Shown: positions 8,023 through 14,773, numbered from the stretch's first letter. The stretch: 20,215 nt of DNA from JBPEWY01 sp052032225 (GCA_052032225.1 JBPEWY010000069.1:1-20215), one strand, 5' to 3'. The notes: generated by a model not told the origin, from the letters alone. Made by a program: numbers and translations.

Positions 8023-8789
8023 TATTATTCTCTATAGTTACATTTTTATTAATAACTATTGGCTTTGCTATCCTTTTTTATGTTTTTCAGAAAAGAAAAA
8101 CCCAGTTATTAATAGAAAAGGCTCAAGAAAAACAACGTTACGAATCTGAGTTGATTAAATCACAAACAGAGATTCAAGAACAAGCATTTAAGAATATTAG
8201 TTGGGAATTACACGATAATATTGGGCAGTTATTATCTGTAGCTAAAATGCAGTTAAATTTACTTTCAGATCAAATAGAAGAGAAAAACAAAAAAAGGTTA
8301 GTAGAATTGAGCGATGTTGTTGGTAAAAGCTTACAAGATTTACGTTTGCTTTCAAGAACCTTAAATCATGAGGTTATACAAAAAATTGGTCTTAAACAAT
8401 CTTTAGAATTAGAGCTTCAAAGGTTTAATAGACTAAAGTTTCTAAAAGCAACACTTCAGGTGAATGGAGAAGAAAAAAGTATTGATGACAAAGACGAAAT
8501 AATAATTTTTAGAATCTTTCAAGAATTTTTTTCAAATGTAGTTAAACACTCAAAAGCTAAAAATCTAAAAGTGTTTTTAAACTATAATGATAGCTATTTA
8601 GAGCTTATGGCTAATGATGATGGTGTTGGCTTTGATACTGAAAAGAAGGCAAAAGGGATTGGACTGATGAACATGAAAAGCAGGGCAGAGCTTATAAAAT
8701 CTGATTACAAGTTGGTTTCTAGACCCGGAGAAGGCACTTGTATTCGCTTAAAATATAATTTAAAACGAAAAAAAGATGACGCTGCATAG
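7995..8789 (+). CDS. Sensor histidine kinase, HisKA_3 (NarL-type) family
   Basis: The 264-residue protein has one N-terminal membrane helix (about 8-31), a short coiled coil (about 33-66), a HisKA_3 dimerisation domain with phosphoacceptor His73 in WELHDNIGQ, and a HATPase_c domain with the N box around Asn181 (EFFSNVVKHS), the G1 box DDGVGF (208-213) and the G2 box GIGLMNM (221-227). It should phosphorylate the response regulator encoded next, whose gene overlaps by 14 bases. There is no periplasmic, PAS or TPR sensor domain, so signal input probably comes from the membrane helix or the adjacent seven-helix protein. The ATG start lies inside the upstream gene, which implies translational coupling. 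Confidence 0.93.
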   Translation: MEPKEIQLLVLFSIVTFLLITIGFAILFYVFQKRKTQLLIEKAQEKQRYESELIKSQTEIQEQAFKNISWELHDNIGQLLSVAKMQLNLLSDQIEEKNKKRLVELSDVVGKSLQDLRLLSRTLNHEVIQKIGLKQSLELELQRFNRLKFLKATLQVNGEEKSIDDKDEIIIFRIFQEFFSNVVKHSKAKNLKVFLNYNDSYLELMANDDGVGFDTEKKAKGIGLMNMKSRAELIKSDYKLVSRPGEGTCIRLKYNLKRKKDDAA

Positions 8790-9420
8790 CACATACAATG
8801 TTGTTATTGTAGATGACCATGAGTTATTTGCACAATCATTACAGGGCCTTGTAAACTCTTTCTCTGGCTTTAATGTGCTTTATCATGTGTCTAACGGAAA
8901 GCAACTGCAAACAGCATTACAAACTAAATCAACTTTACCCGACTTAATTTTATTAGACATAAATATGCCTGTAATGAATGGGTTAGAAACCATGCAATGG
9001 CTTAAAGAGGCTTTCCCTAATGTAAAAGTATTGGCGCTTTCTATGGATGATAATGAAGATACCATAATTAAAATGCTACGATATGGAGCAAAAGGCTATC
9101 TGCTAAAAGATATACATCCGGAGACTTTTAAAATGGCAATGACCGAGGTTTTAGAAAAAGGTTTTTACAACTCAGATAAGGTTTACAATTCACTACAAAA
9201 TGGGTCATTAAAACAAGAAGAGCTTCAACTTAAAGAAAGAGAGTTAGAGTTTTTAAACTGGGCGTGTACAGAGCTTACGTACAAAGAAATTGCAGATAAA
9301 ATGTGTTTAAGCCCAAAAACAATAGATGGGTATAGAGAAAGCCTATTCGAGAAGCTTCAAGTAAAAAGCAGAATAGGCTTAGTGCTATATGCAATCAAGA
9401 ACCGTTTAATTGATGTTTAA
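8776..9420 (+). CDS. NarL/LuxR-type response regulator
   Basis: The 214-residue protein has a receiver domain (about 7-125) with the acidic pair Asp13-Asp14, phosphoacceptor Asp61 (LLDINMP), Ser89 and Lys111 (YLLKDI), then a GerE/LuxR helix-turn-helix (about 150-212) with LTYKEIADKMCLSPKTIDGYRESLFEKL. All key residues are present, so it should be an active DNA-binding regulator controlled by the upstream kinase. The gene is the last of the signalling cluster and overlaps the convergent nitroreductase gene by four bases. Its targets are unknown. Confidence 0.94.
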   Translation: MTLHSTYNVVIVDDHELFAQSLQGLVNSFSGFNVLYHVSNGKQLQTALQTKSTLPDLILLDINMPVMNGLETMQWLKEAFPNVKVLALSMDDNEDTIIKMLRYGAKGYLLKDIHPETFKMAMTEVLEKGFYNSDKVYNSLQNGSLKQEELQLKERELEFLNWACTELTYKEIADKMCLSPKTIDGYRESLFEKLQVKSRIGLVLYAIKNRLIDV

Positions 9421-10148
9421 ATTTCGGTATATACTTCATTTAACGGAACTCTAAATCGTGGTCCGTATATACCTTTATTATCTCTTACACCACAACCAAT
9501 AACCATGGTAATTTCTGCAGAAGAGGGTAAGTTTAAAATTTTCTTAACTCTCAAAGTATCACTTCCTTCCATAGGGCAAGTATCATAACCAATAGCAGCC
9601 ATACTCAGCATAAAATTCTGTGCTGCCAATGCAGCACTTTTATGTGCTACAATACGCAGATCACTTTTTCTAACTTGCCTGTAAACAGGTTTAAAAAGTC
9701 CTATTATGTTAAAAATTATATATTTAAAAAACCCAATAATTCCTAAAAAATCAAAATAAACAGTAGGAATTATTTTTTTGTAATAATTAAGTGCAAATTT
9801 TTCTCTTTTGGTATAACTTTCTTTAGGTTTATTACCATACATATTTTCTAAAAAAGAAATATTGGCTTGAGCTCTTTTTTTCCATAAATCTCTACGAGCA
9901 ACAACCACTACTAATTGCTTAGCCGTTTTAGCTGCATTTTGGTTTAAGCAGGCATATGTTAGCTTTTTTATGGTTTCCGGGTTGGTTATATGGTAAAACT
10001 CCCATAATTGTAAATTACTACTGGTAGGGGCTAATGTTGCATTCTCTATACAGGATTTTACTTTTTCTGTATCTAATGTTTCTGCCTCTTTAAATATTCT
10101 AACAGATCTTCTATATGAAATGGCTTCAGAAACTGTTTTTTCGCTCAT
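9417..10148 (-). CDS. Nitroreductase family FMN-dependent oxidoreductase
   Basis: The 243-residue protein shows the nitroreductase fold: the FMN-binding RRSVRIF motif (13-19), APTSSNLQLWEF (40-51), a conserved segment AALAAQNFMLSMAAIGYDTCPMEG (172-195) and the C-terminal IGCGVRDNKGIYGPRFR. Such enzymes use NAD(P)H to reduce nitro groups, quinones or related compounds. An insert at about 128-153 is strongly hydrophobic and aromatic (FLGIIGFFKYIIFNIIGLF) and may dip into the membrane or cover the active site. The start codon shares one base with the end of the aldehyde dehydrogenase gene, so the two are co-transcribed. Confidence 0.9.
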   Translation of the reverse strand: MSEKTVSEAISYRRSVRIFKEAETLDTEKVKSCIENATLAPTSSNLQLWEFYHITNPETIKKLTYACLNQNAAKTAKQLVVVVARRDLWKKRAQANISFLENMYGNKPKESYTKREKFALNYYKKIIPTVYFDFLGIIGFFKYIIFNIIGLFKPVYRQVRKSDLRIVAHKSAALAAQNFMLSMAAIGYDTCPMEGSDTLRVKKILNLPSSAEITMVIGCGVRDNKGIYGPRFRVPLNEVYTEI

Positions 10149-11530
10149 TATTTAAAATAGTTTAAAAAAAACTGTAATACTTTTTTCTTTTTCTTGTATG
10201 GTGCATACCTTATTGGTATATCTAGCCAAGTACCTCTTTTTACTATAGGTTTTTGGTGTGTAAAGGTAGTAAAACTTGCTTTGCCATGGTACGCTCCAAT
10301 TCCGCTATGGCCAACTCCTCCAAAAGGTAATTTATTGTTAGCAAATTGTACTACTGTATCGTTAACTGCACCGCCTCCAAAAGAATAATATGTGGTTATT
10401 TTATGTGTGAATAAACGGTTATTTGAAAAAACATAAAGTGATAATGGTTTATGATATCTGGTTATAATTTTATGAATATCTGCCATCGTTGTATATGTAA
10501 GCACAGGCAGTATAGGGCCAAATATTTCGTCTTGCATTACAGCGCTGTCTAAATCGGGCTCATCTAAAAGAGTAGGGGCAATATAGTTGTCAGTTTCATT
10601 TGTTTGTCCGCCAACCAATATTTTCATACCGGAAAGCATGCTTGATAGTCTGCTAAAATGCTTTTTATTAATTATTCTGGGATAATCCGGAGATTGTTCA
10701 GGATTTTCACCATAAGCCTCTTTAATTTCTTGCTTAACGGCTTCAATAAAACCAGCTTTACTGCTTTTATGAATTAAAATATAATCTGGAGCAATACAGG
10801 TTTGTCCGGCGTTAATAAATTTACCCCAAACAATACGTTTAGCAGCTAGTTTAATGTTTGCAGTATTATCTATAATACAAGGGTTTTTACCACCTAGTTC
10901 TAACGTAAAAGGCGTTAAATGTTGTGCAGCAGCTTTGGCAACAATTTTCCCAACCTGAACACTACCGGTAAAGAAAATATAATCCCACTTTAATGATAAA
11001 AGTTCTTGAGAAACTTCAACACCACCTTCTACAACACAAACATGTTCTGCATTAAATGCCTCTTCTATTATTTGCGCTACAATTGCCGATGTATAAGGCG
11101 CCAACTCACTTGGCTTTACAACGGCAGTATTACCAGCTGCAACAGCACCTATTAAAGGAGATATGGCTAATTGAAAAGGATAATTCCATGGGGCAATAAT
11201 AAGGCACGCTCCATAGGGTTCTTTAGTAATATAATCTACCGAAGGAAAGTTTAATAATGATGGGAATACTCGTTTTGGCTTAGCCCACGATGCAATATTT
11301 TTTATAGCATAATCTAATTCTTTTAAAACAATACCGGTTTCGGAAAGTATGGTTTCAAATTCCGGTTTTTTAAAATCCTTATAAAGTGCATCTATAATAT
11401 CTTTTTCTCTTTTTTTTATTTGAAGTTTTAACCTTTTAAGAGCTTGTTTTCTATAATCTATATCTAAGGTTTGCAGGGTTTTAAAAAAGTCTCTTTGATT
11501 GTTGAGTACTTTTTCGAGTTCAGATTCCAT
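10148..11530 (-). CDS. Aldehyde dehydrogenase, class-3-like (fatty aldehyde type)
   Basis: The 460-residue protein has the compact length of class 3 aldehyde dehydrogenases. It has the NAD-binding PWNYPFQL (114-121, Asn116), FFTGS (186-190), catalytic base Glu211 in LELGGKNP, nucleophile Cys245 in NAGQTCIAPDY, and the GAVNDT and LPFGGVGHSGIGAYHG signatures near the C-terminus. The tail KKKKKVLQFFLNYF is basic and hydrophobic, resembling a membrane-binding end and suggesting lipid-derived aldehydes as substrates. It oxidises aldehydes to acids with NAD(P). Upstream, 91 bases away, is the terminator of sRNA unit A on the same strand, so read-through from that unit could feed this operon. Confidence 0.93.
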   Translation of the reverse strand: MESELEKVLNNQRDFFKTLQTLDIDYRKQALKRLKLQIKKREKDIIDALYKDFKKPEFETILSETGIVLKELDYAIKNIASWAKPKRVFPSLLNFPSVDYITKEPYGACLIIAPWNYPFQLAISPLIGAVAAGNTAVVKPSELAPYTSAIVAQIIEEAFNAEHVCVVEGGVEVSQELLSLKWDYIFFTGSVQVGKIVAKAAAQHLTPFTLELGGKNPCIIDNTANIKLAAKRIVWGKFINAGQTCIAPDYILIHKSSKAGFIEAVKQEIKEAYGENPEQSPDYPRIINKKHFSRLSSMLSGMKILVGGQTNETDNYIAPTLLDEPDLDSAVMQDEIFGPILPVLTYTTMADIHKIITRYHKPLSLYVFSNNRLFTHKITTYYSFGGGAVNDTVVQFANNKLPFGGVGHSGIGAYHGKASFTTFTHQKPIVKRGTWLDIPIRYAPYKKKKKVLQFFLNYFK

Positions 11531-11620
11531 ATTGGTTATACATATTTTATAAGTAGTAATTTACTAAAAAAAATTAATCATAAGCATTTTACTACTTTTT
11601 TATTGCAAATAACTTATAAT

Positions 11621-11652
11621 AAAAAAGCCTCAGAATTAACTGAAGCTTTTTT
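11621..11652 (-). terminator. Intrinsic terminator of sRNA A
   Basis: On the - strand the stem AAAAAAGCTTCAG pairs with CTGAGGCTTTTTT (13 bp with one G-U pair), with a TTAATT loop and a U-rich continuation. The hairpin could also work on the + strand, but no + strand gene precedes it. Confidence 0.8.
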
Positions 11653-11700
11653 GGCAACTAAATGTAAAATGAAAAGATGTGTGCTTTAATCTTAATGATA
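11621..11700 (-). ncRNA. Candidate small RNA A (tandem sRNA family)
   Basis: No protein gene fits the 11531-12517 gap. On the - strand a perfect TAAGTTTG -7 box (11704-11711) would start an RNA of about 80 nt that ends in a 13-bp terminator hairpin at 11621-11652. Its middle (about 11655-11680) resembles, with gaps, the block shared by units B and C: TCATTTT preceded by an ATCTT-like run and followed by a TAGT-like run. A weak 5' hairpin (ATC-ATTAA-GAT) is possible. It does not encode a convincing peptide. Start and end are inferred from the promoter and terminator only. Confidence 0.6.
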
Positions 11701-11703
11701 TAT

Positions 11704-11769
11704 CAAACTTAAAAGGTTTAAATGTTGTTTGAAAGTTTTTGTTGTGAAGCTAACAAAACTTGTGGTGTA
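11704..11769 (-). promoter_or_regulatory. Promoter of sRNA A: -7 box plus two upstream 9-base boxes
   Basis: Read on the - strand, TAAGTTTG (11704-11711) fits TAnnTTTG exactly. The box TTCACAACA (11740-11748) lies exactly 28 bases upstream of it. A degenerate second copy, TACACCACA (11761-11769), lies exactly 21 bases further. There is no TTG -33 box at the normal 17-23 base spacing. The same layout with the same distances occurs in units B and C, so this looks like an activator-dependent promoter. Confidence 0.65.
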
Positions 11770-11821
11770 CTCTTTAAATTAGATAGTAAGTTGTTGTATT
11801 GCAGGTGATTATGAGCTGCTA

Positions 11822-11934
11822 AAAATAAAAAACCCCTCAGCTTTTTTAATTACCGAAGGGTTTTTTGAGAGAACACTATATGAAAATGATAAGTTTTGGG
11901 TCTTAGTTTAATTATTGGTTGTTACGTAATAACA
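11822..11934 (-). ncRNA. Candidate small RNA B (tandem sRNA family)
   Basis: An RNA of about 110 nt is expected between the -7 box at 11938-11945 and the terminator at 11827-11866. Near the 5' end is a small hairpin TTGTTA-TTACG-TAACAA. The segment 11868-11902 is identical to 12084-12118 of unit C except for one base, which points to a functional, conserved, single-stranded stretch just before the terminator. The 5' halves of B and C differ, so the copies are not a recent simple duplication. Ends are inferred. Confidence 0.65.
11827..11866 (-). terminator. Intrinsic terminator of sRNA B
   Basis: On the - strand, AAAAAACCCTTCGG pairs with CTGAGGGGTTTTTT (14 bp, two G-U pairs) around a 12-base loop, followed by ATTTTT. 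A + strand reading would also form a stem but is followed by GAGAGAAC rather than a longer U-tract. Confidence 0.82.
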
Positions 11935-11937
11935 ATT

Positions 11938-12003
11938 CAAATCTAAGAGTAGTAATATTGGTTTAAAAATATTTGTTGTGAAACTACTGTTTTTTGTTGT
12001 TTA
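11938..12003 (-). promoter_or_regulatory. Promoter of sRNA B: -7 box plus two upstream 9-base boxes
   Basis: On the - strand, TAGATTTG (11938-11945) is a perfect TAnnTTTG box. TTCACAACA (11974-11982) stands 28 bases upstream, and TAAACAACA (11995-12003) is a second copy with a 21-base period. No TTG -33 element is present at the usual distance. Distances are identical to units A and C. Confidence 0.68.
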
Positions 12004-12045
12004 GTGTTAAAGTGCTGTTGTTTTACTGCAACAGAAAGTTATTTA

Positions 12046-12149
12046 AAACAAAAAAGCCCCGAGTTTTTGTCGAAGCTTTTTTAAGAGAACACTATATGAA
12101 AATGATAAGATTTGGGTCAAATGTTCTTAAATACCTTATGTTAATTACA
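12046..12149 (-). ncRNA. Candidate small RNA C (tandem sRNA family)
   Basis: An RNA of about 100 nt runs from just below the -7 box (12153-12160) to the terminator (12050-12082). The 5' end can form TATGT-AATTA-ACATA. The 35-base segment 12084-12118 differs from unit B at one position (12110 versus 11894). As RNA it contains CUUAUCAUUUUCAUAUAGUG, which is complementary to AUG-AAA-AUG-type start-codon contexts common in AT-rich genomes without Shine-Dalgarno sites. Targets are unknown. Confidence 0.65.
12050..12082 (-). terminator. Intrinsic terminator of sRNA C
   Basis: On the - strand, AAAAAAGCTTCGA pairs with TCGGGGCTTTTTT (13 bp, two G-U pairs) around CAAAAAC, followed by GTTTT. The A6-GCTTCG stem design is shared with unit A and, in part, unit B. 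Confidence 0.82.
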
Positions 12150-12152
12150 TAT

Positions 12153-12218
12153 CAAACATATAAACCTAAATAGAATTTTAAAAAATAATGTTGTGAAACC
12201 TCTTTTTCTTGTTGTAAA
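12153..12218 (-). promoter_or_regulatory. Promoter of sRNA C: -7 box plus two upstream 9-base boxes
   Basis: On the - strand, TATGTTTG (12153-12160) is a perfect TAnnTTTG box. TTCACAACA (12189-12197) stands 28 bases upstream, and TTTACAACA (12210-12218) repeats it 21 bases further. There is no TTG at -33. Same geometry as A and B. Confidence 0.68.
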
Positions 12219-12252
12219 AGTTATTTATAGCGATATTTATAAGAATAATCTT

Positions 12253-12293
12253 AAAAAAAATAACCGCTTTGAGCACTACACTCAAAGCGGTTA
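12253..12293 (-). terminator. Strong intrinsic terminator of sRNA D
   Basis: On the - strand, TAACCGCTTTGAG pairs perfectly with CTCAAAGCGGTTA (13 bp, 12261-12293), with a 7-base loop, then eight T (12253-12260). On the + strand no T-tract follows, which fixes the direction. Confidence 0.9.
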
Positions 12294-12395
12294 CCTAAAC
12301 TAAAACTAACAAAACAACTAAACATTTGGCTTTTGCAATACTAACGTAAGTAGCTTTCCTTTTTTAACAATTTAAAGCCGCACTTTTTAATTGCG
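12253..12395 (-). ncRNA. Candidate small RNA D, distinct from A-C
   Basis: A transcript of about 140 nt is bounded by a canonical promoter (12399-12428) and a strong one-directional terminator (12253-12293). The 5' part folds as CAATT(A)AAAAG-TGCGG-CTTT(A)AATTG; the middle is unstructured and purine/uracil-rich. A 24-codon frame beginning MFSCFV runs through the terminator hairpin and is probably chance. It shares no obvious sequence with A-C apart from the overall layout. It could instead be an attenuated leader, but the next gene downstream on this strand is sRNA C, so an independent RNA fits better. Confidence 0.6.
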
Positions 12396-12398
12396 TCT

Positions 12399-12428
12399 CA
12401 AATTTATATTTTGGTATAATGAAATCAA
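12399..12428 (-). promoter_or_regulatory. Canonical -33/-7 promoter of sRNA D
   Basis: On the - strand, TTG (12426-12428) is separated by 19 bases from TAAATTTG (12399-12406), exactly the TTG-N17-23-TAnnTTTG pattern described for Flavobacterium. Unlike A-C it needs no upstream activator boxes. A CACAA core (12437-12441) does fall at the same distance from the -7 box as in A-C, but the rest of that 9-base box and the second copy are missing. Confidence 0.65.
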
Positions 12429-12517
12429 GAGCAACTTTGTGGTAAAATACGATGTTAAACCACAGTTATCTTTTAGTATTGCATTGATATACAATTTGTT
12501 GTTTTTTAATATTTACT

Positions 12518-14062
12518 ATGACAAACAAAAACAAAGACAATTTATTTGTTCTGATTAAATCGCTTTCTAAATCAGAAAAGCGACAATTTAAACTATATGT
12601 TGGTCGGTTAGATGTAAATACAGATGCCAAGTTTATAGCCCTTTTTAATTTGTTAGATAGAATGAACGAGTACGATGAGCAGGCTATTTTACAATCTGGC
12701 ATTGTTAAAAAACAACAACTGTCTAACTTAAAAGCTCACTTATACAAGCAAATATTAATTAGTTTACGTTTAAACCCATCGCACCAAAATATACGAGTTC
12801 AAATTAGAGAGCAATTAGACTTTGCTACTATTTTGTATCATAAAGGTCTTTACAAACAAAGCCTTAAAATATTAGAGAAAGCAAAACAACTGGCATTAAA
12901 TAGCCAAGAGAAAAATGTTGCATTAGAAATTGTAGAACTCGAAAAAGTTATAGAAACACAATATATAACCAGAAGCTTAAGCCATAGAGCAGATGAACTT
13001 GCCGTAGAGGCAAAGCAGTTAAGTATAGAAAATGTACTTACCAGTAAGCTATCAAACCTATCGTTGCAATTATATGGTATTATGCTAAAGACAGGTTATG
13101 TAAAGAGTGATGCAGAGTACGATCACATCACCGAATATTTTAATAAAAGGCTTCCAGAATACAATTTAGACGAGTTAGGGTTTAGAGAGCGTTTATGGCT
13201 TTACAAGGCTCATTTATGGTATAGCTTTTTGGTGCAAGACTTTTTATCATCGTATAAATATGCTAACAAGTGGGTATCTTTATTTTACGAACACCCGGAG
13301 ATGATTAAAATAAATCCGGTATTTTTTTTAAAAGGCACAAATTATTTATTAGAGTCTTTATTCTTTTTAAAATACGGATCACAATTTAAAACGGTATTAC
13401 ATAGGTTAGAGCAAACTACACAAGACAAAGATTTTCCGTTAAATGATAACACTAAATCACTACTGTTTTTATATACCTATAACAACAAGTTAAACCTTCA
13501 CTTTCTTGAAGGAACTTTCAGAGAAGCTCTGGGATTGGTAAACGAAATAAAAAAAGGAATTAAAAAACACAGTTTACAATTAGATGAACACCACATTATG
13601 TTATTTTACTATAAAATTGGGTGTTTGTATTTTGCCGTGGGCGACAATAAAACATGTATTAGTTATTTAAATAAAATTATTGAAAACAAAAGTTTAAAAG
13701 CCAGAGAAGATTTAATGTGTTTTGCCAGAGTACTTAATTTAGTGGCTCATTATGAAGCCGGATTAGACTTTAGGTTAGAGCAGCAACTAAAAAGTACCTA
13801 TAAGTTTTTATTAAAAATGAACGATTTACAGGCTGTGCAAAAAGAAATGATAAGGTTTTTGCGTAACCTGGGGAATATATATCCGCATGAGCTTAAAACA
13901 GAATTTAAAAAACTTCATGCTCGGTTAAAGCAGTTTGAAGATCACCCATACGAGAAAAGAGCATTTTTATACTTAGATATTATTTCTTGGTTAGAGAGCA
14001 AAATACATAACAAAACAGTAGAACAAGTAATAAAAGAAAAAGCCCAAGAAGTACTCAGGTAG
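12518..14062 (+). CDS. Large helical protein of unknown function (TPR-like)
   Basis: The 514-residue protein has no signal peptide or membrane helix. An N-terminal conserved-looking part (about 1-90) with LIKSLSKSEKRQFKLYV and LKAHLYKQILISLRL is followed by long amphipathic helices with TPR-like pairs (ILYHKGLYKQSLKILEKAKQLAL at about 109-131; YYKIGCLYFAVGDNKTCISYLNKIIE further on). It resembles uncharacterised alpha-solenoid proteins of Bacteroidota. A scaffold or protein-protein interaction role is inference. The ATG at 12518 has no competing in-frame start. Its 3' end overlaps the convergent pseudouridine synthase gene by eight bases. It is divergent from the sRNA cluster. Confidence 0.85.
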   Translation: MTNKNKDNLFVLIKSLSKSEKRQFKLYVGRLDVNTDAKFIALFNLLDRMNEYDEQAILQSGIVKKQQLSNLKAHLYKQILISLRLNPSHQNIRVQIREQLDFATILYHKGLYKQSLKILEKAKQLALNSQEKNVALEIVELEKVIETQYITRSLSHRADELAVEAKQLSIENVLTSKLSNLSLQLYGIMLKTGYVKSDAEYDHITEYFNKRLPEYNLDELGFRERLWLYKAHLWYSFLVQDFLSSYKYANKWVSLFYEHPEMIKINPVFFLKGTNYLLESLFFLKYGSQFKTVLHRLEQTTQDKDFPLNDNTKSLLFLYTYNNKLNLHFLEGTFREALGLVNEIKKGIKKHSLQLDEHHIMLFYYKIGCLYFAVGDNKTCISYLNKIIENKSLKAREDLMCFARVLNLVAHYEAGLDFRLEQQLKSTYKFLLKMNDLQAVQKEMIRFLRNLGNIYPHELKTEFKKLHARLKQFEDHPYEKRAFLYLDIISWLESKIHNKTVEQVIKEKAQEVLR

Positions 14063-14762
14063 CTTTTTCTGCAGCTTTCCATAATGAGTTATTTGGCACA
14101 GGCGCTATAATTGTTACAGTTTCTTTTTTTACAGGATGAATAAAACTAAGCTTTCGGGCATGAAGGCTAATACTCCCGTCGGGATTGCTTCGGTTAAAAC
14201 CATATTTTAAATCACCTTTTATCGGGCAACCTATGGCGGCTAATTGGGCTCTTATTTGATGATGTCTGCCGGAATGCAAGTCTACCTCAAGCAAAAAGTA
14301 ATTATTTAAAGTTGCAAGTACAGTATATGTTAAACTCGCTTTTTTACTTTCCGGAACTTCTTTAGAATAAGCTACAGATTTGTTTTTTATGCTATTGCGT
14401 TTAAGCCAATGCGTTAAAGTATCTGCTTGTTTAGGTGGTTTGTTTTTTACAATAGCCCAGTAGGTTTTTTGGGCCTCTTTATTGGCAAATATTTTGTTTA
14501 ATCTGGGTAAAGCTTTAGAGGTTTTAGCAAAAACTACGACACCACTTGTTGGGCGGTCCAGCCTGTGAGTTACACCTAAATAAACATTACCGGGCTTGTT
14601 ATATTTATCTTTTAAATAGGCTTTTACTATATCGCTTAGCGGAGTATCGCCGGTTTTATCACCCTGAACAATATCTCCGGGTCTTTTATTTACTGCAATA
14701 ATATGATTGTCTTCGAATAAAACAAGCAGGTTGTTTTTATCAGATTTTATGCCGGTATTCAC
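14055..14762 (-). CDS. RluA-family RNA pseudouridine synthase
   Basis: The 235-residue protein has the RluA motif HRLDRPTSGVVVFAKT (66-81) with catalytic Asp69, preceded by the NKRPGDIV strand and followed by LTHWLKR, LLEVDLHSGRHHQIRAQLAAIGCPIKGDLKYG and LHARKLSFIHP. It converts uridine to pseudouridine in rRNA or tRNA. There is no N-terminal S4 RNA-binding domain, as in RluA and TruC-type members, so the exact target cannot be told from sequence. It lies 11 bases downstream of panB on the same strand and is probably co-transcribed with it. Confidence 0.93.
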   Translation of the reverse strand: MNTGIKSDKNNLLVLFEDNHIIAVNKRPGDIVQGDKTGDTPLSDIVKAYLKDKYNKPGNVYLGVTHRLDRPTSGVVVFAKTSKALPRLNKIFANKEAQKTYWAIVKNKPPKQADTLTHWLKRNSIKNKSVAYSKEVPESKKASLTYTVLATLNNYFLLEVDLHSGRHHQIRAQLAAIGCPIKGDLKYGFNRSNPDGSISLHARKLSFIHPVKKETVTIIAPVPNNSLWKAAEKAT

Positions 14763-14773
14763 TGTTTAATGTG

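Noticed and set aside
11471..11689. 72-codon + strand frame overlapping the aldehyde dehydrogenase start and sRNA A
   Set aside because: It runs antisense through a clear gene start and through the unit A terminator hairpin, with no recognisable protein features.
11868..12176. Short + strand peptides beginning ATG AAA ATG ATA (MKMISFGS and MKMIRFGSNV...) in the conserved block of units B and C
   Set aside because: The frames end at different places (8 versus 25 codons), unit A gives only MKRCVL, and no + strand promoter or conserved downstream gene is seen, whereas the - strand has promoters and terminators in all units. A leader-peptide reading is not fully excluded.
11616..12300. CRISPR array or simple repeats
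   Set aside because: The repeated parts are promoter boxes, a 35-base block and terminators at 215-250 base intervals, not short regular repeats with spacers, and no cas genes are near.
12466..12702. 78-codon - strand frame opposite the start of the 12518 gene
   Set aside because: It is antisense to the N-terminal coding region of a 514-residue protein and looks like a frame shadow.
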